A stretch of DNA of 55,367 nucleotides, from positions 1 to 55,367 of the forward strand of contig VGVM01000010.1 in assembly GCA_016874035.1 (NCBI GenBank), read 5' to 3'. A model generated the notes under the pieces. It was not told the origin of the DNA. It made no database searches and worked only from the letters and a program-made list of their open reading frames with translations. This document shows positions 16,707-28,663 of this stretch, in pieces. Made by a program: the position numbers and the translations under genes. Numbering within the stretch: the first letter of the stretch is position 1; each line of letters begins with the position of its first letter. This DNA is from Gemmatimonadota bacterium. GTDB lineage: Bacteria; Gemmatimonadota; Gemmatimonadetes; Gemmatimonadales; Gemmatimonadaceae.

Positions 16707-17780
16707 CTACGCGGCGGACGCCGAATGCGGTACGAGGCCCGGGATCGGGAGTGTGGCAAACGCATTGAGCGCCGCGTCGCTGCGTTCGCCCCGGAGCAGT
16801 CGGAACAGCCCCGCCCGGGCGATCATGGCGGCGTTGTCGGTCGCAATGCGAGGCGACGGCGCATGTACCGCGCACGCCGCGCCCATCGCGTCGCGCACGG
16901 CCGTCGTGATCCCTGCGACGAGCGATCGATTGCACGCGACGCCGCCGCCCAGCACGACGCGCGTCCGACCAAACGCCTGTGCGGCGCGCGCGACCTTCGC
17001 CGCGAGCGTATCAATCAACGCGTCCTGGAAGGCCCGCGCGATCGCCGCACGCTCGGCGTCGAGCGCCTGCCGCGACTCGGCGTCGCGGACCGCGTGCAGC
17101 ACCGCCGTCTTCAACCCGCTGAAGGACACGTCGTAGTAGTCCGCGTCGCCCGGCCGCTGGCCGCCGTGCAGCATGGGGCGCGCAAACCGCGGCCCTGCGT
17201 TCGTGGCGGTGGCCGCAAGCTGTTCGATCGGGCGGCCGCCGGGGTACGGGAGGCCGAGCAGCTTGGCCACCTTGTCGAAGGCCTCGCCCGCCGCGTCGTC
17301 GCGCGTCGAACCAAGCAGTCGGTACGTGCCCCACTCGGTGACATCGATGAGCAGCGTGTGACCACCACTCACCAGCAGGGCCGTGAACGGCGGCTTCGCT
17401 GCAGGGTCCTCGAGTTCGGTCCCGAACAGGTGGCCTTCCATATGATGCACGCCGAGCACCGGGATTCCGCGCGGCGCCGCGAGCCCCTTCGCGAACGCGA
17501 CCCCGACGAGAAGCGCGCCGACGAGTCCCGGCGCATTGGTGACGGCAATCGCGTCAACCTGGTCCATGCCGAGTCCGGCATCCGCGAGCGCCTGTCGCGT
17601 CACGGCGGGGAGCGCGGTGACGTGCGCGCGCGAAGCCAGCTCGGGTACCACACCGCCGAAGATCCGGTGCACGTCCTGCGACAGGATGACCAGCGAGCGC
17701 AGCGACGCACCGGCCTCGTCGCCCTCGACTACCGCCGCAGAGGTTTCGTCGCACGACGTTTCGATGCCCAGCACACGCAC
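16707..17780 (-). CDS. tsaD: tRNA N6-adenosine threonylcarbamoyltransferase
   Basis: A 357-residue ASKHA-fold protein that, with TsaB and TsaE, transfers threonylcarbamoyl to A37 of ANN-decoding tRNAs. Motifs are VLGIETSCDETSAAVV at the start, VPELASRAHV, the metal-binding HHMEGH, LLVSGGHT, and LGGGVACNRSL near the end. The GTG start at 17780 gives the usual VRVLGIETSCD N terminus. It begins 13 nt after the thioredoxin-like gene stop and belongs to the same run as rsmB and rpe. Confidence 0.97.
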   Translation of the reverse strand: MRVLGIETSCDETSAAVVEGDEAGASLRSLVILSQDVHRIFGGVVPELASRAHVTALPAVTRQALADAGLGMDQVDAIAVTNAPGLVGALLVGVAFAKGLAAPRGIPVLGVHHMEGHLFGTELEDPAAKPPFTALLVSGGHTLLIDVTEWGTYRLLGSTRDDAAGEAFDKVAKLLGLPYPGGRPIEQLAATATNAGPRFARPMLHGGQRPGDADYYDVSFSGLKTAVLHAVRDAESRQALDAERAAIARAFQDALIDTLAAKVARAAQAFGRTRVVLGGGVACNRSLVAGITTAVRDAMGAACAVHAPSPRIATDNAAMIARAGLFRLLRGERSDAALNAFATLPIPGLVPHSASAA

Positions 17781-17793
17781 GAGCGGTGTCCGG

Positions 17794-18348
17794 TTAGCGC
17801 GCGCTGTCGGCGACGAGCGACTGCAACAGCGGGCGAACGTCGTTCTCGGTCCACGACGCGCCAATCATCCGCCGCCGGATCACGCCGTCGCGGTCAATAA
17901 TGAATGTCTCGGGCACGCCCGCGGTCTGGTACTGGTCGCGGATCTTTCCGCTCTCATCGTAGAGGATCTCGAACGAGAGCCCCATCTCGTCGCGAAACGA
18001 ACGAATCGCGCCGGCCATGCCGGGGTTGTCGATGCTCACGGCGACGATCGCGAGGCCTGAGGGACCCAGCTCGGTGTGCAGGCGCTGGATCCGCGGCATC
18101 TCCTCGCGGCACGGATTGCACCACGTCGCCCAGATATTCAGGAGCACCGGGCGGCCGCGGTAGTCCGCGATTCCCTTGATGGCGGCTGCCGCGCCGGAGT
18201 CCGGGAGCGTCGTCGCGGCGAACGCCGGCGCCGCGGAGCCCGGCTTGAGCGGGCCGGAATCGCCCGCGTTCCCAGTGCGGATCGTGAGCGCGACGGCGGC
18301 GATCACCACGATGCCGACAACCAGCATCCACTGTCGAGTCGTACTCAC
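17794..18348 (-). CDS. TlpA-like membrane-anchored thioredoxin
   Basis: A 184-residue protein with an N-terminal signal anchor (residues 8-25, MLVVGIVVIAAVALTI) and an AhpC/TSA-redoxin domain with active site W-C77-N-P-C80. Other conserved parts are LLNIWATWCNPCREEMP and the cis-Pro region AGVPETFIIDRDG. It should be anchored in the inner membrane and act as a disulfide reductase in the periplasm, like TlpA, ResA or CcmG. With a cytochrome c protein in the window, a role in haem-site thiol reduction is possible but not shown. Starts at GTG 18348, 10 nt after the rpe stop. Confidence 0.92.
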   Translation of the reverse strand: MSTTRQWMLVVGIVVIAAVALTIRTGNAGDSGPLKPGSAAPAFAATTLPDSGAAAAIKGIADYRGRPVLLNIWATWCNPCREEMPRIQRLHTELGPSGLAIVAVSIDNPGMAGAIRSFRDEMGLSFEILYDESGKIRDQYQTAGVPETFIIDRDGVIRRRMIGASWTENDVRPLLQSLVADSAR

Positions 18349-18358
18349 GTCCTGTTCC

Positions 18359-19033
18359 TCAGGCCTGGTCTGCACACAGCGCGCGCAGCGTGCGCACCTC
18401 GGCGCCGATGTTCGGCGCGCTGAACACGGCGTTGCCGGCAACGAATGCGTCGGCGCCCGCTCGCCAGCACGGCGCGATCGTTGTTCGCGCGATGCCGCCG
18501 TCCACTTCGAGGACCGCCGCGCTCCTGGCGTCATCGAGCATCGCGCGGGCTCGCTCGATCTTCCCGACCATGGGCGCGATGAACTGCTGTCCGCCGAATC
18601 CGGGGTTGACCGTCATGACGAGCAGCAGGTCGAGTTCCGGCACCGCTTCTCGCACCGCCTCCAACGAAGTTGCCGGGTTGATCGCGACTCCGGCCTTGCA
18701 CCCGAGTTCACGAATGCGGGCCAGGTGGCGATGCAGGTGTGGCGCCGCCTCGGCGTGAATGGTCAGCACCGTCGCACCGGCGCCCGCGAACGAATCGAAG
18801 TAGTTCTCGGGTTCGACGACCATCAGGTGCACGTCGAGCGGCAGCTTGGTCAGTCGGCGGCAGGTCTCGATCACTTTCGCGCCAAACGTCAGGTTCGGCA
18901 CAAGCACGCCGTCCATCACGTCCACATGCAGCCAATCCGCGCCGCCGGCCTCAAGCTCGGCGAGCTGCTCCGCGAGCCGCCCGAAGTCTGCCGAAAGCAG
19001 CGACGGTGCGATGCGTACGCGTGCTGCGCTCAT
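18359..19033 (-). CDS. rpe: ribulose-phosphate 3-epimerase
   Basis: A 224-residue TIM-barrel enzyme that interconverts ribulose 5-phosphate and xylulose 5-phosphate in the pentose phosphate pathway. Motifs are APSLLSADFG, LHVDVMDGVLVPNLTFG (metal-binding His/Asp), LDVHLMV, MTVNPGFGGQQFI and EVDGGI. The length is typical. The ATG at 19033 overlaps the rsmB stop by 4 nt (ATGA), giving translational coupling. Linkage of rsmB and rpe is common in bacteria. Confidence 0.97.
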   Translation of the reverse strand: MSAARVRIAPSLLSADFGRLAEQLAELEAGGADWLHVDVMDGVLVPNLTFGAKVIETCRRLTKLPLDVHLMVVEPENYFDSFAGAGATVLTIHAEAAPHLHRHLARIRELGCKAGVAINPATSLEAVREAVPELDLLLVMTVNPGFGGQQFIAPMVGKIERARAMLDDARSAAVLEVDGGIARTTIAPCWRAGADAFVAGNAVFSAPNIGAEVRTLRALCADQA

Positions 19034-20385
19034 GCGCCCTTCCGGCGGAGTCGCGCGGCGAACGCACCATCGGCGCCGTGGACCTGGGGAAGCACGCGGA
19101 GGCGGCCCGCGTCCAGCGTGTGGTCCGGTACGGTGCCAGCCGGCGGTGGTTCGAGCGAGAAGTCGGGATGCTCGGCGAGGAAGGTCTCCACTTGCGCGTC
19201 GTTCTCCTCGGTTTCCAGGGAACAGGTGCTGTAGATCAGCAGGCCGCCCGGTTTCACGACGCCGGCGGCCGCGCGCAGCAGCGAGCGTTGCGCTGCGCCC
19301 ATGACCGCGAGGTCGCTGGTCTTGAGTCGCCACCGGGCGTCCGGGTGCCGTCGAAACGTGCCGGTGCCGGTGCACGGGGCATCGAGCAGGACCGCGTCCG
19401 CAGGGCGGAAGGCGGGAAATCGCGCGTCAGAAACCACCGGCCACACGTTGGTCGCATCGAGTCTTTGCCGCGAATCGGCGACCCGCCCAAGCCGCGTCCA
19501 GACGCTGTCCGCGGCGATCACGGTCCGCACGGACTGCGCCAACTCGAAGGACTTCCCGCCCGGCGCAGCGCAAAGGTCCAGCACCGTACTGGGAGCGGGA
19601 ATCGCCGCGTACCGCACGACCAGTGTCGCGGCGGGGTCCTGGACGAAGCAGCGGCCCTGCTGGAACGCGCCAAGCCCGGCGAGCGCGACCCCGTGCGGCA
19701 GCGCGAAGCTGCCCGGCGAGAGCGGAATGTCGTGGGCGGCGACGCCGGCCGAATCCAGCATGGATTCGAGTTGCTCGGCGACCACGCCGAACGGGCGGAC
19801 GATCGTGTGCGCCTCGTTGTTGTTCGCCGCAAGGAGGGCGCGCGTGGCGTCGGCTCCCCAACGCGCCAGCCACCGAGCGACGAGCCAGCGCGGGTGGGAA
19901 AACTCGAGGGACATTGCGTCGAGCGGGTCCGCGGGGACAGGCGGCGCGAGGTTGTCGCGCTCCCGCTCCGCGCGCCGAAGCACGGCATTGGCCAGCCTGC
20001 TCGCGCCGATGCCATGCCGCTCCTTCACGAGTTCAACCGTCTGGGCGATCGCCGCATACGCCGGAACGCTGTGCATGAACAGCAACTGGTACAGGCCGGC
20101 GCGGAGCAGGTCGAGCACGTCGGGATCGAGGCGAACGCACCCGCCGCGCACCCGCGATTCGAGCACGGCGTCCAGCCAGGCCCGGCGCCTCAGTGTGCCC
20201 ATGACCAGTTCCACGACCCAGCGGCGGTCCCTCGCGTCGAGGTCGAGCGCGGCCCGGTCTATCGCCGTGTCGAGCCGAGCGCCGCTGCGGAGCGCCCCGA
20301 GGGCGTCGGCGGCGGTGACCCGCGCGGGCGTGACCGCGCCGCGGGCCCCACGTCCCGTCGATGCCCCTGCCGCGCCGATCTCCAT
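19030..20385 (-). CDS. rsmB: 16S rRNA (cytosine-5-)-methyltransferase RsmB
   Basis: A 451-residue protein with an N-terminal NusB-like helical RNA-binding domain (about 25-150, ALDLDARDRRWVVELVMGTLRR) and a C-terminal SAM-dependent Rossmann methyltransferase (LDLCAAPGGKSFELA). The catalytic cysteines are in DAPCTGTGTFRRHPD and YSTCSLE. Family members methylate C967 of 16S rRNA. ATG 20385 is preferred because of the TATCTTTG element six bases upstream; a TTG at 20394 would lie inside that element. First gene of the rsmB-rpe-tlpA-tsaD-lgt run. Confidence 0.95.
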   Translation of the reverse strand: MEIGAAGASTGRGARGAVTPARVTAADALGALRSGARLDTAIDRAALDLDARDRRWVVELVMGTLRRRAWLDAVLESRVRGGCVRLDPDVLDLLRAGLYQLLFMHSVPAYAAIAQTVELVKERHGIGASRLANAVLRRAERERDNLAPPVPADPLDAMSLEFSHPRWLVARWLARWGADATRALLAANNNEAHTIVRPFGVVAEQLESMLDSAGVAAHDIPLSPGSFALPHGVALAGLGAFQQGRCFVQDPAATLVVRYAAIPAPSTVLDLCAAPGGKSFELAQSVRTVIAADSVWTRLGRVADSRQRLDATNVWPVVSDARFPAFRPADAVLLDAPCTGTGTFRRHPDARWRLKTSDLAVMGAAQRSLLRAAAGVVKPGGLLIYSTCSLETEENDAQVETFLAEHPDFSLEPPPAGTVPDHTLDAGRLRVLPQVHGADGAFAARLRRKGA

Positions 20386-20391
20386 GAGGGT

Positions 20392-20399
20392 CAAAGATA
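20392..20399 (-). promoter_or_regulatory. promoter element TATCTTTG (exact TAnnTTTG) before rsmB
   Basis: The reverse strand reads TATATCTTTGACCCTCATG: an exact match to the Bacteroidota -7 consensus TAnnTTTG, 6 nt before ATG 20385. No Shine-Dalgarno sequence fits in the gap, so rsmB is probably translated from a leaderless or nearly leaderless mRNA. Confidence 0.6.
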
Positions 20400-20619
20400 T
20401 AGGCCTGGGAGGACCCAGTGCCGAACATTTCTCGCAAGCCTTCGTCCAGGCCGGTACTCCGGGGCGCCGTTACCCCCGCCACACTCAACCCGTCTGGACT
20501 GGTGCAGCGTGGCAGGTTCGGGGCGACCCGGTGTGCCGCTCGGCGCGCGTTGCCGCCGGTGCGGGGGTACGCGATATTCGGTTCCCCCCTACGGACGACT
20601 TTCTCCGCACGGAGCATTG

Positions 20620-22827
20620 ATGCCTGGCCGTCAGCGAAGCTTGCGAATCGGAACTGCTGTGGGCGCGGCGCTGGCCGTATTGGTCACCGCCTGCGATCCG
20701 AATGCAGCGACCACCGGTCCGACCGGTACGACGAACAAGGATTTCGCCGCGAACCTTCGGTTGGTGAGCGGTGACCAGCAGACTGCGTCTATCGGATCCA
20801 CGCTGTCGCTTCCGGTTCGCGCGAAGGTGGTGGATGCGGGCGGCCAACCGGTTGAAGGCGCCACCGTGACATGGAGCGTTCGCGCCGGTGGCGGTTCCGC
20901 GAACCCGGCGGCCGGTATCTCCGACGCAAACGGCAACGTCTCAACCAACTGGACCATGGGCACGACGCTTGGCGCGGCCAAGCTTGTCGGCATTCTCGCG
21001 AACAGTTTCGTGCTGGACAGCGCCGTGTTCACGGCAACGACCACGACGGGGCCGGTCGCGTCCTTGACGCGCGTCAGTGGTGACAGCCAGACGACGAACG
21101 CCGGGCGGACGCTCGGTGCGGCGCTGGTGGTCAAGGCGAAGGACGCGTTTGGGAACAACCTCTCAGGCGTGAAGATCACCTGGACGCCGGCCGTACTGAA
21201 TGGATCGGCGAGCTTCACCACGGACACGACGGCGGCCGACGGCACGGCGTCCGCGAGTTGGAAGCTCGGGACAGGCGCCACCGTGCAGTCGCTTTCTGCG
21301 GCGGCAACAGGCCTCGCAGCGGTGGGCTTCACGGCGACCGCGACGCCCGACACGGGCAGGGTCGTGACCATCACGGGTGGCGATGCCCAGACGGGTGCTG
21401 TCAGCGTCGCGCTCGCGACCCAGATCACGGCGCGCGTGACCGACCAGTACGGAAACCTGATCAACGGCGAGACCATCGTCTGGAACGATTCACTGACCGG
21501 TGGCGGCAGCTTGTCTCCCCTTATTTCCGCGACGGGAACGAACGGGCAGACGTCCACCACGTGGACCCTTGGCCTCCGTCCGGGTCCGCAGCTTGCGCGG
21601 CTCCGCACGACAAATGGCACCCGCAAGACGTATTCGGCGACCGCAACGATCGGTTTCTCTGATGTGCGCGCCGGCAACTTCCAGACCTGCGGTATCGTTG
21701 CCGGGAACAACCGCGCGTACTGCTGGGGTTTGAACGACGTCGGGCAGTTGGGCAAGGGAACGCTGATCAGCGCGACCGCCCCGACGACTCCGGCGGCCAC
21801 GGCGACCGACTCGACTGCAGGGCCCTTTGTACAGTTCCGCCAGCTCACCAGTGGCGAGAGCCTGTTCTGCGGCATCACGACGTCCCGCGCGCTGTACTGC
21901 TGGGGGCGCCTGATCACCGGCGCAACGAGCAACGTCGCCAGCCTTCAGGCCATCGCCTCGGGCGGCAGTCAGGCAACCGCGAACCTGGTGGCCGTGGGCG
22001 AAGAACATGCCTGCCATCTGTCGCTCGCCGGACAGGGCTTCTGCACTGGCGTCAATGAAACTGGCCAGGTCGGCAACGGCACGACGACCTCCACCGGTGC
22101 GAACATCTGGGCGTCAATCGGCGCCGGGCTGTATTCGAGCCTGTCGGCCGGACGAAGCCACACCTGCGGCATGCCGCGGTACGATGGTACCGTTGCATCC
22201 CAGCGGCCGCAGTGCTGGGGGCTCAATAACGCCGGGCAGGTTGGCGATGCTACGACGGTAAACAAGTCGGTGCCGACGTCAATCACGCTGCCCGTCGCCG
22301 GTGCGGCGTTCGACTCGACATCGCTGACGGCGGGCGGCAGCCACAGCTGCGCGATGCTGGTCGGCGGCACTACGGCATACTGCTGGGGTTCAAACGGCTA
22401 CGGACAACTGGGCAACGGCGCGGCGGACAACATTGCGCATTCGACGGCACTCGCCGTCACGGCGCCAGCTGGTGGGGCCGTGACCTGGAGGACCGTCGTC
22501 GCGGGCGAGTTCCATACATGTGGCCTCACGACGGCAGGCGCTGCGTATTGCTGGGGCCGAAACGATTACGGTCAGCTTGGCAACGGGCTCCGCACGAACA
22601 GCGCGACGCCAGTGGCGGTGAGCGGCGGACTGGTGTTCCGCTCGATCTCGGTCGGCGAACTTCACACGTGCGCTGTCGCGGCTGCGATCGGCACTCCGAC
22701 TGGTCCCAGCTCCTCGATCGGCACCGTGTACTGCTGGGGCGACAACGTGTATGGTCAGCTTGGACTCGGAACGTCTGGGAGCAACAACCCGACCCTCACG
22801 CCGGCGCGAGTACTCTACCAACCGTAG
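20620..22827 (+). CDS. Ig-like/RCC1-repeat lipoprotein
   Basis: A 735-residue lipoprotein: MPGRQRSLR, a hydrophobic stretch, then lipobox LVTAC with Cys25 as the lipidation site. Residues about 40-340 carry three bacterial Ig-like (Big_1/invasin-type) domains, each opening with (L)xxVSGD-Q and ending TAT. Residues about 345-735 form six to seven RCC1-type repeats (H-T-C-G...AYCWGxNxxGQLGNG), predicted to close into a beta-propeller. Each repeat supplies two Cys (HxC and YCWG), suggesting disulfides or a metal site outside the cytoplasm. The start has GGAG eight nt upstream of ATG. RCC1 lipoproteins of this kind are frequent in Gemmatimonadota and myxobacteria; the ligand is unknown. Confidence 0.9.
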   Translation: MPGRQRSLRIGTAVGAALAVLVTACDPNAATTGPTGTTNKDFAANLRLVSGDQQTASIGSTLSLPVRAKVVDAGGQPVEGATVTWSVRAGGGSANPAAGISDANGNVSTNWTMGTTLGAAKLVGILANSFVLDSAVFTATTTTGPVASLTRVSGDSQTTNAGRTLGAALVVKAKDAFGNNLSGVKITWTPAVLNGSASFTTDTTAADGTASASWKLGTGATVQSLSAAATGLAAVGFTATATPDTGRVVTITGGDAQTGAVSVALATQITARVTDQYGNLINGETIVWNDSLTGGGSLSPLISATGTNGQTSTTWTLGLRPGPQLARLRTTNGTRKTYSATATIGFSDVRAGNFQTCGIVAGNNRAYCWGLNDVGQLGKGTLISATAPTTPAATATDSTAGPFVQFRQLTSGESLFCGITTSRALYCWGRLITGATSNVASLQAIASGGSQATANLVAVGEEHACHLSLAGQGFCTGVNETGQVGNGTTTSTGANIWASIGAGLYSSLSAGRSHTCGMPRYDGTVASQRPQCWGLNNAGQVGDATTVNKSVPTSITLPVAGAAFDSTSLTAGGSHSCAMLVGGTTAYCWGSNGYGQLGNGAADNIAHSTALAVTAPAGGAVTWRTVVAGEFHTCGLTTAGAAYCWGRNDYGQLGNGLRTNSATPVAVSGGLVFRSISVGELHTCAVAAAIGTPTGPSSSIGTVYCWGDNVYGQLGLGTSGSNNPTLTPARVLYQP

Positions 22828-22851
22828 GACACCGTCGTAACGCAGGCGCCC

Positions 22852-22886
22852 AAGGGCGCGGCACCCGACACCGGGTCCGCGCCCTT
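22852..22886. terminator. bidirectional terminator-like hairpin
   Basis: AAGGGCGCGG (22852-22861) pairs with CCGCGCCCTT (22877-22886), and an inner ACCCG/CGGGT extends the stem with small bulges. It lies between the stops of the convergent RCC1 lipoprotein and fmt. No U-tract beyond TT is seen. Confidence 0.7.
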
Positions 22887-22897
22887 CGGCTTTCCGC

Positions 22898-23872
22898 CTA
22901 CGACGCCGGCCCGGAGTGGCCGAGTCGGTCTCCCACCGCCGCCCCCCGGCCACGCAGCCACTCCGCCGCCGTCTGTCGCTTCCGGCCCGCGGCATGCACC
23001 TCGGACACCCTGACAGCCCCGCTGCCGCACGCCACGAGCATCGCCGGGCCATCCACCGCCAGGATCGTCCCGGGCGCGGCAGCGCCGCCCGCAGGCGCCG
23101 CTGGCGGGTCAACTGGCGCAGCGCCGTACAGGCGCACCTCGCCGGTCGCCGCAGCCGTCCACGCACCCGGCTTCGGGTCGTAGGCCCGGATCGCACACGC
23201 GACCTGCACCGCCGGGCGCTCCCACACGAGTTCGGCGTCCTCACGCGTGATCTTCTTCACGTACGTCGCGGCCGCCTCGTCCTGCGGGGTCTCGCTCGCT
23301 GAGCCGGCGGCGACCTGCCCCAGCAGCTCGACAATGGCCTGCGCGCCGAGCTCGGCCAGACGTGGCTCGAGCGTACCGGCGGTGTCATCAGCCGAGATCG
23401 GCAGCGACCGCGCAAGCAGGATCGGCCCCGCATCCATCCGCAGAACCAACCGCATGATCGTCACGCCGGTCTCGGCCTGGCCATCGCGAATGGCCGCCTG
23501 GATTGGCGCTGCGCCACGGTACGCCGGCAGCAACGAGGCGTGGATGTTGAACGTGCCGAGTCGCGGGACATCTATGACATCCTGCCTGAGGATGTGCCCG
23601 TAGGCGACGACGACGGATACATCGGGACGGAGCGCGCGGAGCGCTGCGAGGAACTCATCGCCGCGCGGTCGCTCCGGCTGGAGCAGGCCGATGCCGGCTT
23701 CGACGGCCACGCGCTTTACCGGCGACGCATCGAGCACCGAGCGGCTCCGCCCGCCGCGCTCACGCGGGCGGTCCGGCTGCGTGACCACGCCGACGATGTC
23801 GTGACCGGCCGCGATCAGTGCGCGCAGTGGCGGCACCGCGAACTCCGGCGTGCCCCAGAACAGCACGCGCAT
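22898..23872 (-). CDS. fmt: methionyl-tRNA formyltransferase
   Basis: A 324-residue enzyme that formylates initiator Met-tRNA with 10-formyl-THF. Visible are MRVLFWGTPEFAVPPL, the catalytic Asn-His region FNIHASLLPAYRGAAPIQ, GVTIMRLVLRMDAGPIL (catalytic Asp) and a C-terminal OB-fold (TYVKKITREDAEL, IRAYDPKPGAW). The ATG overlaps the def stop by one base, the classic def-fmt pair. Last gene of the nine-gene run from yebC; the stem-loop at 22852-22886 ends it. Confidence 0.97.
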   Translation of the reverse strand: MRVLFWGTPEFAVPPLRALIAAGHDIVGVVTQPDRPRERGGRSRSVLDASPVKRVAVEAGIGLLQPERPRGDEFLAALRALRPDVSVVVAYGHILRQDVIDVPRLGTFNIHASLLPAYRGAAPIQAAIRDGQAETGVTIMRLVLRMDAGPILLARSLPISADDTAGTLEPRLAELGAQAIVELLGQVAAGSASETPQDEAAATYVKKITREDAELVWERPAVQVACAIRAYDPKPGAWTAAATGEVRLYGAAPVDPPAAPAGGAAAPGTILAVDGPAMLVACGSGAVRVSEVHAAGRKRQTAAEWLRGRGAAVGDRLGHSGPAS

Positions 23873-24417
23873 CAGTCGTTCCGGTCGGCCGTGTCCACCT
23901 CGAGCGCGAGGTCGCGAATGAAGGCCGGGTACTTCGCCTTTTCGTCATCCCACGCGGCGAGCGCCTTCCGCTTCTTGAGGAAGCTCAGGTGGTCGATGAA
24001 CAGTCGGCCGTGCAGGTGGTCGATCTCGTGCTGCAGGCAGACACCCAGCAGCTCCGTGCCCTCGATTTCAAACGGCTTGCCGTCCCGATCGAGCGCCCGG
24101 ACGGCAACCTTCGCGGCGCGTCTCACGTCGCCGAAGACGTCCGGGATCGAGAGGCAGCCCTCTTCCCAGGTGATGTCGCCCTCGCGGTGGACGATCTCCG
24201 GGTTGATCAGCACGATACGCACCTGCTCCACTTCGACCACGGCCAGTCGTTCACGGCGCCCGACCTGCGGCGCCGCGAGGCCAACCCCCTTCGCGGCGTG
24301 CATGGTCTCGAACATGTCGTCCGCGAGCCGGCGGAGTTCGTCGGTCACCGTCGTGATCGGCACGGTCTCCTCGCGGAGCACGGGCGACCCGAGCACGTGA
24401 ATGGGAAGCACTGCCAC
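23872..24417 (-). CDS. def: peptide deformylase
   Basis: A 181-residue metallopeptidase that removes the formyl group from nascent polypeptides. All three family motifs are present: GVGLAAPQVG, EEGCLSIPD (metal-binding Cys) and HEIDHLHG (two metal-binding His and the catalytic Glu). The C-terminal helix is Lys/Arg/Ala-rich. It starts 6 nt after the yajC stop and overlaps fmt by one base. Confidence 0.97.
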   Translation of the reverse strand: MAVLPIHVLGSPVLREETVPITTVTDELRRLADDMFETMHAAKGVGLAAPQVGRRERLAVVEVEQVRIVLINPEIVHREGDITWEEGCLSIPDVFGDVRRAAKVAVRALDRDGKPFEIEGTELLGVCLQHEIDHLHGRLFIDHLSFLKKRKALAAWDDEKAKYPAFIRDLALEVDTADRND

Positions 24418-24423
24418 GGCGAG

Positions 24424-26947
<2,524 letters not shown>

Positions 26948-26998
26948 CGGCGTGGGACGAACGCGTCGGCCGGCAGGGCGGTGTGCCGCCAGTCGCCG

Positions 26999-28045
26999 TC
27001 AGAGCAGCTCGGTTTGTGCTCCGGGCGCTTGCGCCCCCTGGGTGTTCGCAGGCACCGAATACCCGAAATGCCGGTACGCCTGCGGCGAGGCGACACGACC
27101 TCTCGCCGTCCGGTGCAGCAGGCCGTTCTGCACAAGGAACGGCTCGTACACCTCTTCGATCGTGCCGGGATCCTCGCCCAGCGCGGCGGCGAGCGATTGG
27201 ACGCCCACCGGGCCGCCATCGAACTTCTCGATGATCGTCTTCACGATCCGCGCGTCCATGTCGTCCAGCCCGAAATCGTCCACGTCCAGCATCGCCAGTG
27301 CGTCGCTCGCCACCGAAGGCGAGATCACTCCGTTCGCGCGGACCTGCGCGTAGTCGCGCACACGCCTGAGCAGGCGATTCGCGATCCGCGGCGTCCCGCG
27401 CGACCGCCGGGCGAGTTCGTGCGCGCCGCCGTCGTGAAGGTCCACCTTGAGCACCGCGGCCGTGCGCCGGACGATCTCCTCAAGGTCGGCCGTCGGGTAG
27501 AAATCGAGGCGCATCGTGAGGCCGAACCGTGCACGCATCGGCGCCGTCAGCAAGCCGAACCGCGTCGTCGCGCCGATCAGCGTGAAGCGCTCGATCGTCA
27601 TCGTCACGGTCTGCGCGTGCGGGCCATCCGAGAGGCGGATGTCAATCTTGAAGTCCTCCATCGCCGGATAGAGGAACTCCTCGATGATCGGCCTGAGTCG
27701 GTGGATCTCGTCAATGAACAGGATGTCGCCGGGGCGCAGGTTCGTCAGCGTGCCGACGAGGTCGGCCGGCTTCTCCAGTGCAGGCCCCGACGTCGTGTGG
27801 ATGTTCACGCCCAGCTCGCGCGCGATCAGCTCCGCGAGCGTCGTCTTGCCCAGTCCGGGCGGCCCATGGAACAGCGTGTGATCCAGCGGCTCGCGGCGGC
27901 CCAACGCGGCCTGGATCGCGATGTCGAGCCCGTCCTTGAGTTTCGCCTGCCCGATAAACTCGGCGAGGCGCTGCGGCCGGAGCTTGAGCTCGACCACGGA
28001 CTCTTCCGTGAGCACTTCAGGAGTGGTGATTTCGGCGCGGGACAT
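26999..28045 (-). CDS. ruvB: Holliday junction branch-migration helicase RuvB
   Basis: A 348-residue AAA+ motor that drives branch migration with RuvA. Visible are the N-terminal [12 protein letters not shown], Walker A GPPGLGKT, Walker [11 protein letters not shown], sensor 1 [11 protein letters not shown] with the arginine finger region, and the winged-helix C terminus ([24 protein letters not shown]). It starts 12 nt after the ruvA stop. A proline/alanine-rich tail of about 20 residues follows the winged helix. Confidence 0.98.
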   Translation of the reverse strand: MSRAEITTPEVLTEESVVELKLRPQRLAEFIGQAKLKDGLDIAIQAALGRREPLDHTLFHGPPGLGKTTLAELIARELGVNIHTTSGPALEKPADLVGTLTNLRPGDILFIDEIHRLRPIIEEFLYPAMEDFKIDIRLSDGPHAQTVTMTIERFTLIGATTRFGLLTAPMRARFGLTMRLDFYPTADLEEIVRRTAAVLKVDLHDGGAHELARRSRGTPRIANRLLRRVRDYAQVRANGVISPSVASDALAMLDVDDFGLDDMDARIVKTIIEKFDGGPVGVQSLAAALGEDPGTIEEVYEPFLVQNGLLHRTARGRVASPQAYRHFGYSVPANTQGAQAPGAQTELL

Positions 28046-28057
28046 CGTAGGCCGAAG

Positions 28058-28663
28058 TTAACGCTTCTGCAATTCCGCCAGGCCAGCCCGCACCAGCTCC
28101 GCGGTCTGCTTCGCCGCCGGCGGCGTGCGTTCCACCACCTTCCGCACCGCGCGCTCGGCATCGCCGGGCGAGTAGCCCAGCGACACCAGCGCGCGCACGG
28201 CATCCGCCGCGCCGCCGTCGAGCGCGGGGCCGTCGCTCGACGCGTCGGCCCCGGCGAACTCCTTCATCTTGTCGCCCAGTTCGACGCAGAGGCGCTCGGC
28301 GACCTTCTTGCCCACGCGGGGCACGGACTGGAGCGCCGTGAGGTCGCGTTCGCGGATCGCGCGCACGACACGTGCGGTCCCCAACGTCGAGAGCAGTCCC
28401 AGTCCCAGCGCCGGTCCCACGCCGCTCGCCGACGTCAGGGTCGTGAACAGCGCGCGATCGCGCTCGCTCGCGAAACCGTACAGCGCCCACCCGTCTTCCT
28501 TGACCACGAGCGCCGTGTGCAGCTCGACCGGTTCGCCCGTCCGCGGGAGTGACTCGACAACACCGAGCGGGATCTGGATCGAGTAGCCCACGCCGCCGGC
28601 CGTCATGACCTCGATGCGGTCTATGGCGCGCGCGACCAGCGTTCCCTTGATCCGCGAGATCAT
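28058..28663 (-). CDS. ruvA: Holliday junction protein RuvA
   Basis: A 201-residue protein that tetramerises on four-way junctions and loads RuvB. The OB-fold starts MISRIKGTLVARAIDRIEVM, two helix-hairpin-helix motifs follow (TLTSASGVGPALGLGLL, LQSVPRVGKKVAERL), and the C-terminal domain that contacts RuvB spans about 150-201 (DAVRALVSLGYSPGDAERAV). The start overlaps the ruvC stop by 4 nt (ATGA). Confidence 0.97.
   Translation of the reverse strand: MISRIKGTLVARAIDRIEVMTAGGVGYSIQIPLGVVESLPRTGEPVELHTALVVKEDGWALYGFASERDRALFTTLTSASGVGPALGLGLLSTLGTARVVRAIRERDLTALQSVPRVGKKVAERLCVELGDKMKEFAGADASSDGPALDGGAADAVRALVSLGYSPGDAERAVRKVVERTPPAAKQTAELVRAGLAELQKR

Noticed and set aside
16062-17900. Forward open frame of about 600 codons opposite lgt and tsaD
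   Set aside because: Arg-rich low-complexity translation with no motif; the reverse strand encodes lgt and tsaD with full family signatures.
18739-20619. Upstream 627-codon extension of the RCC1 lipoprotein frame
   Set aside because: The frame stays open by chance across rpe and rsmB on the other strand; the lipobox at residue 25 from ATG 20620 fixes the true start.
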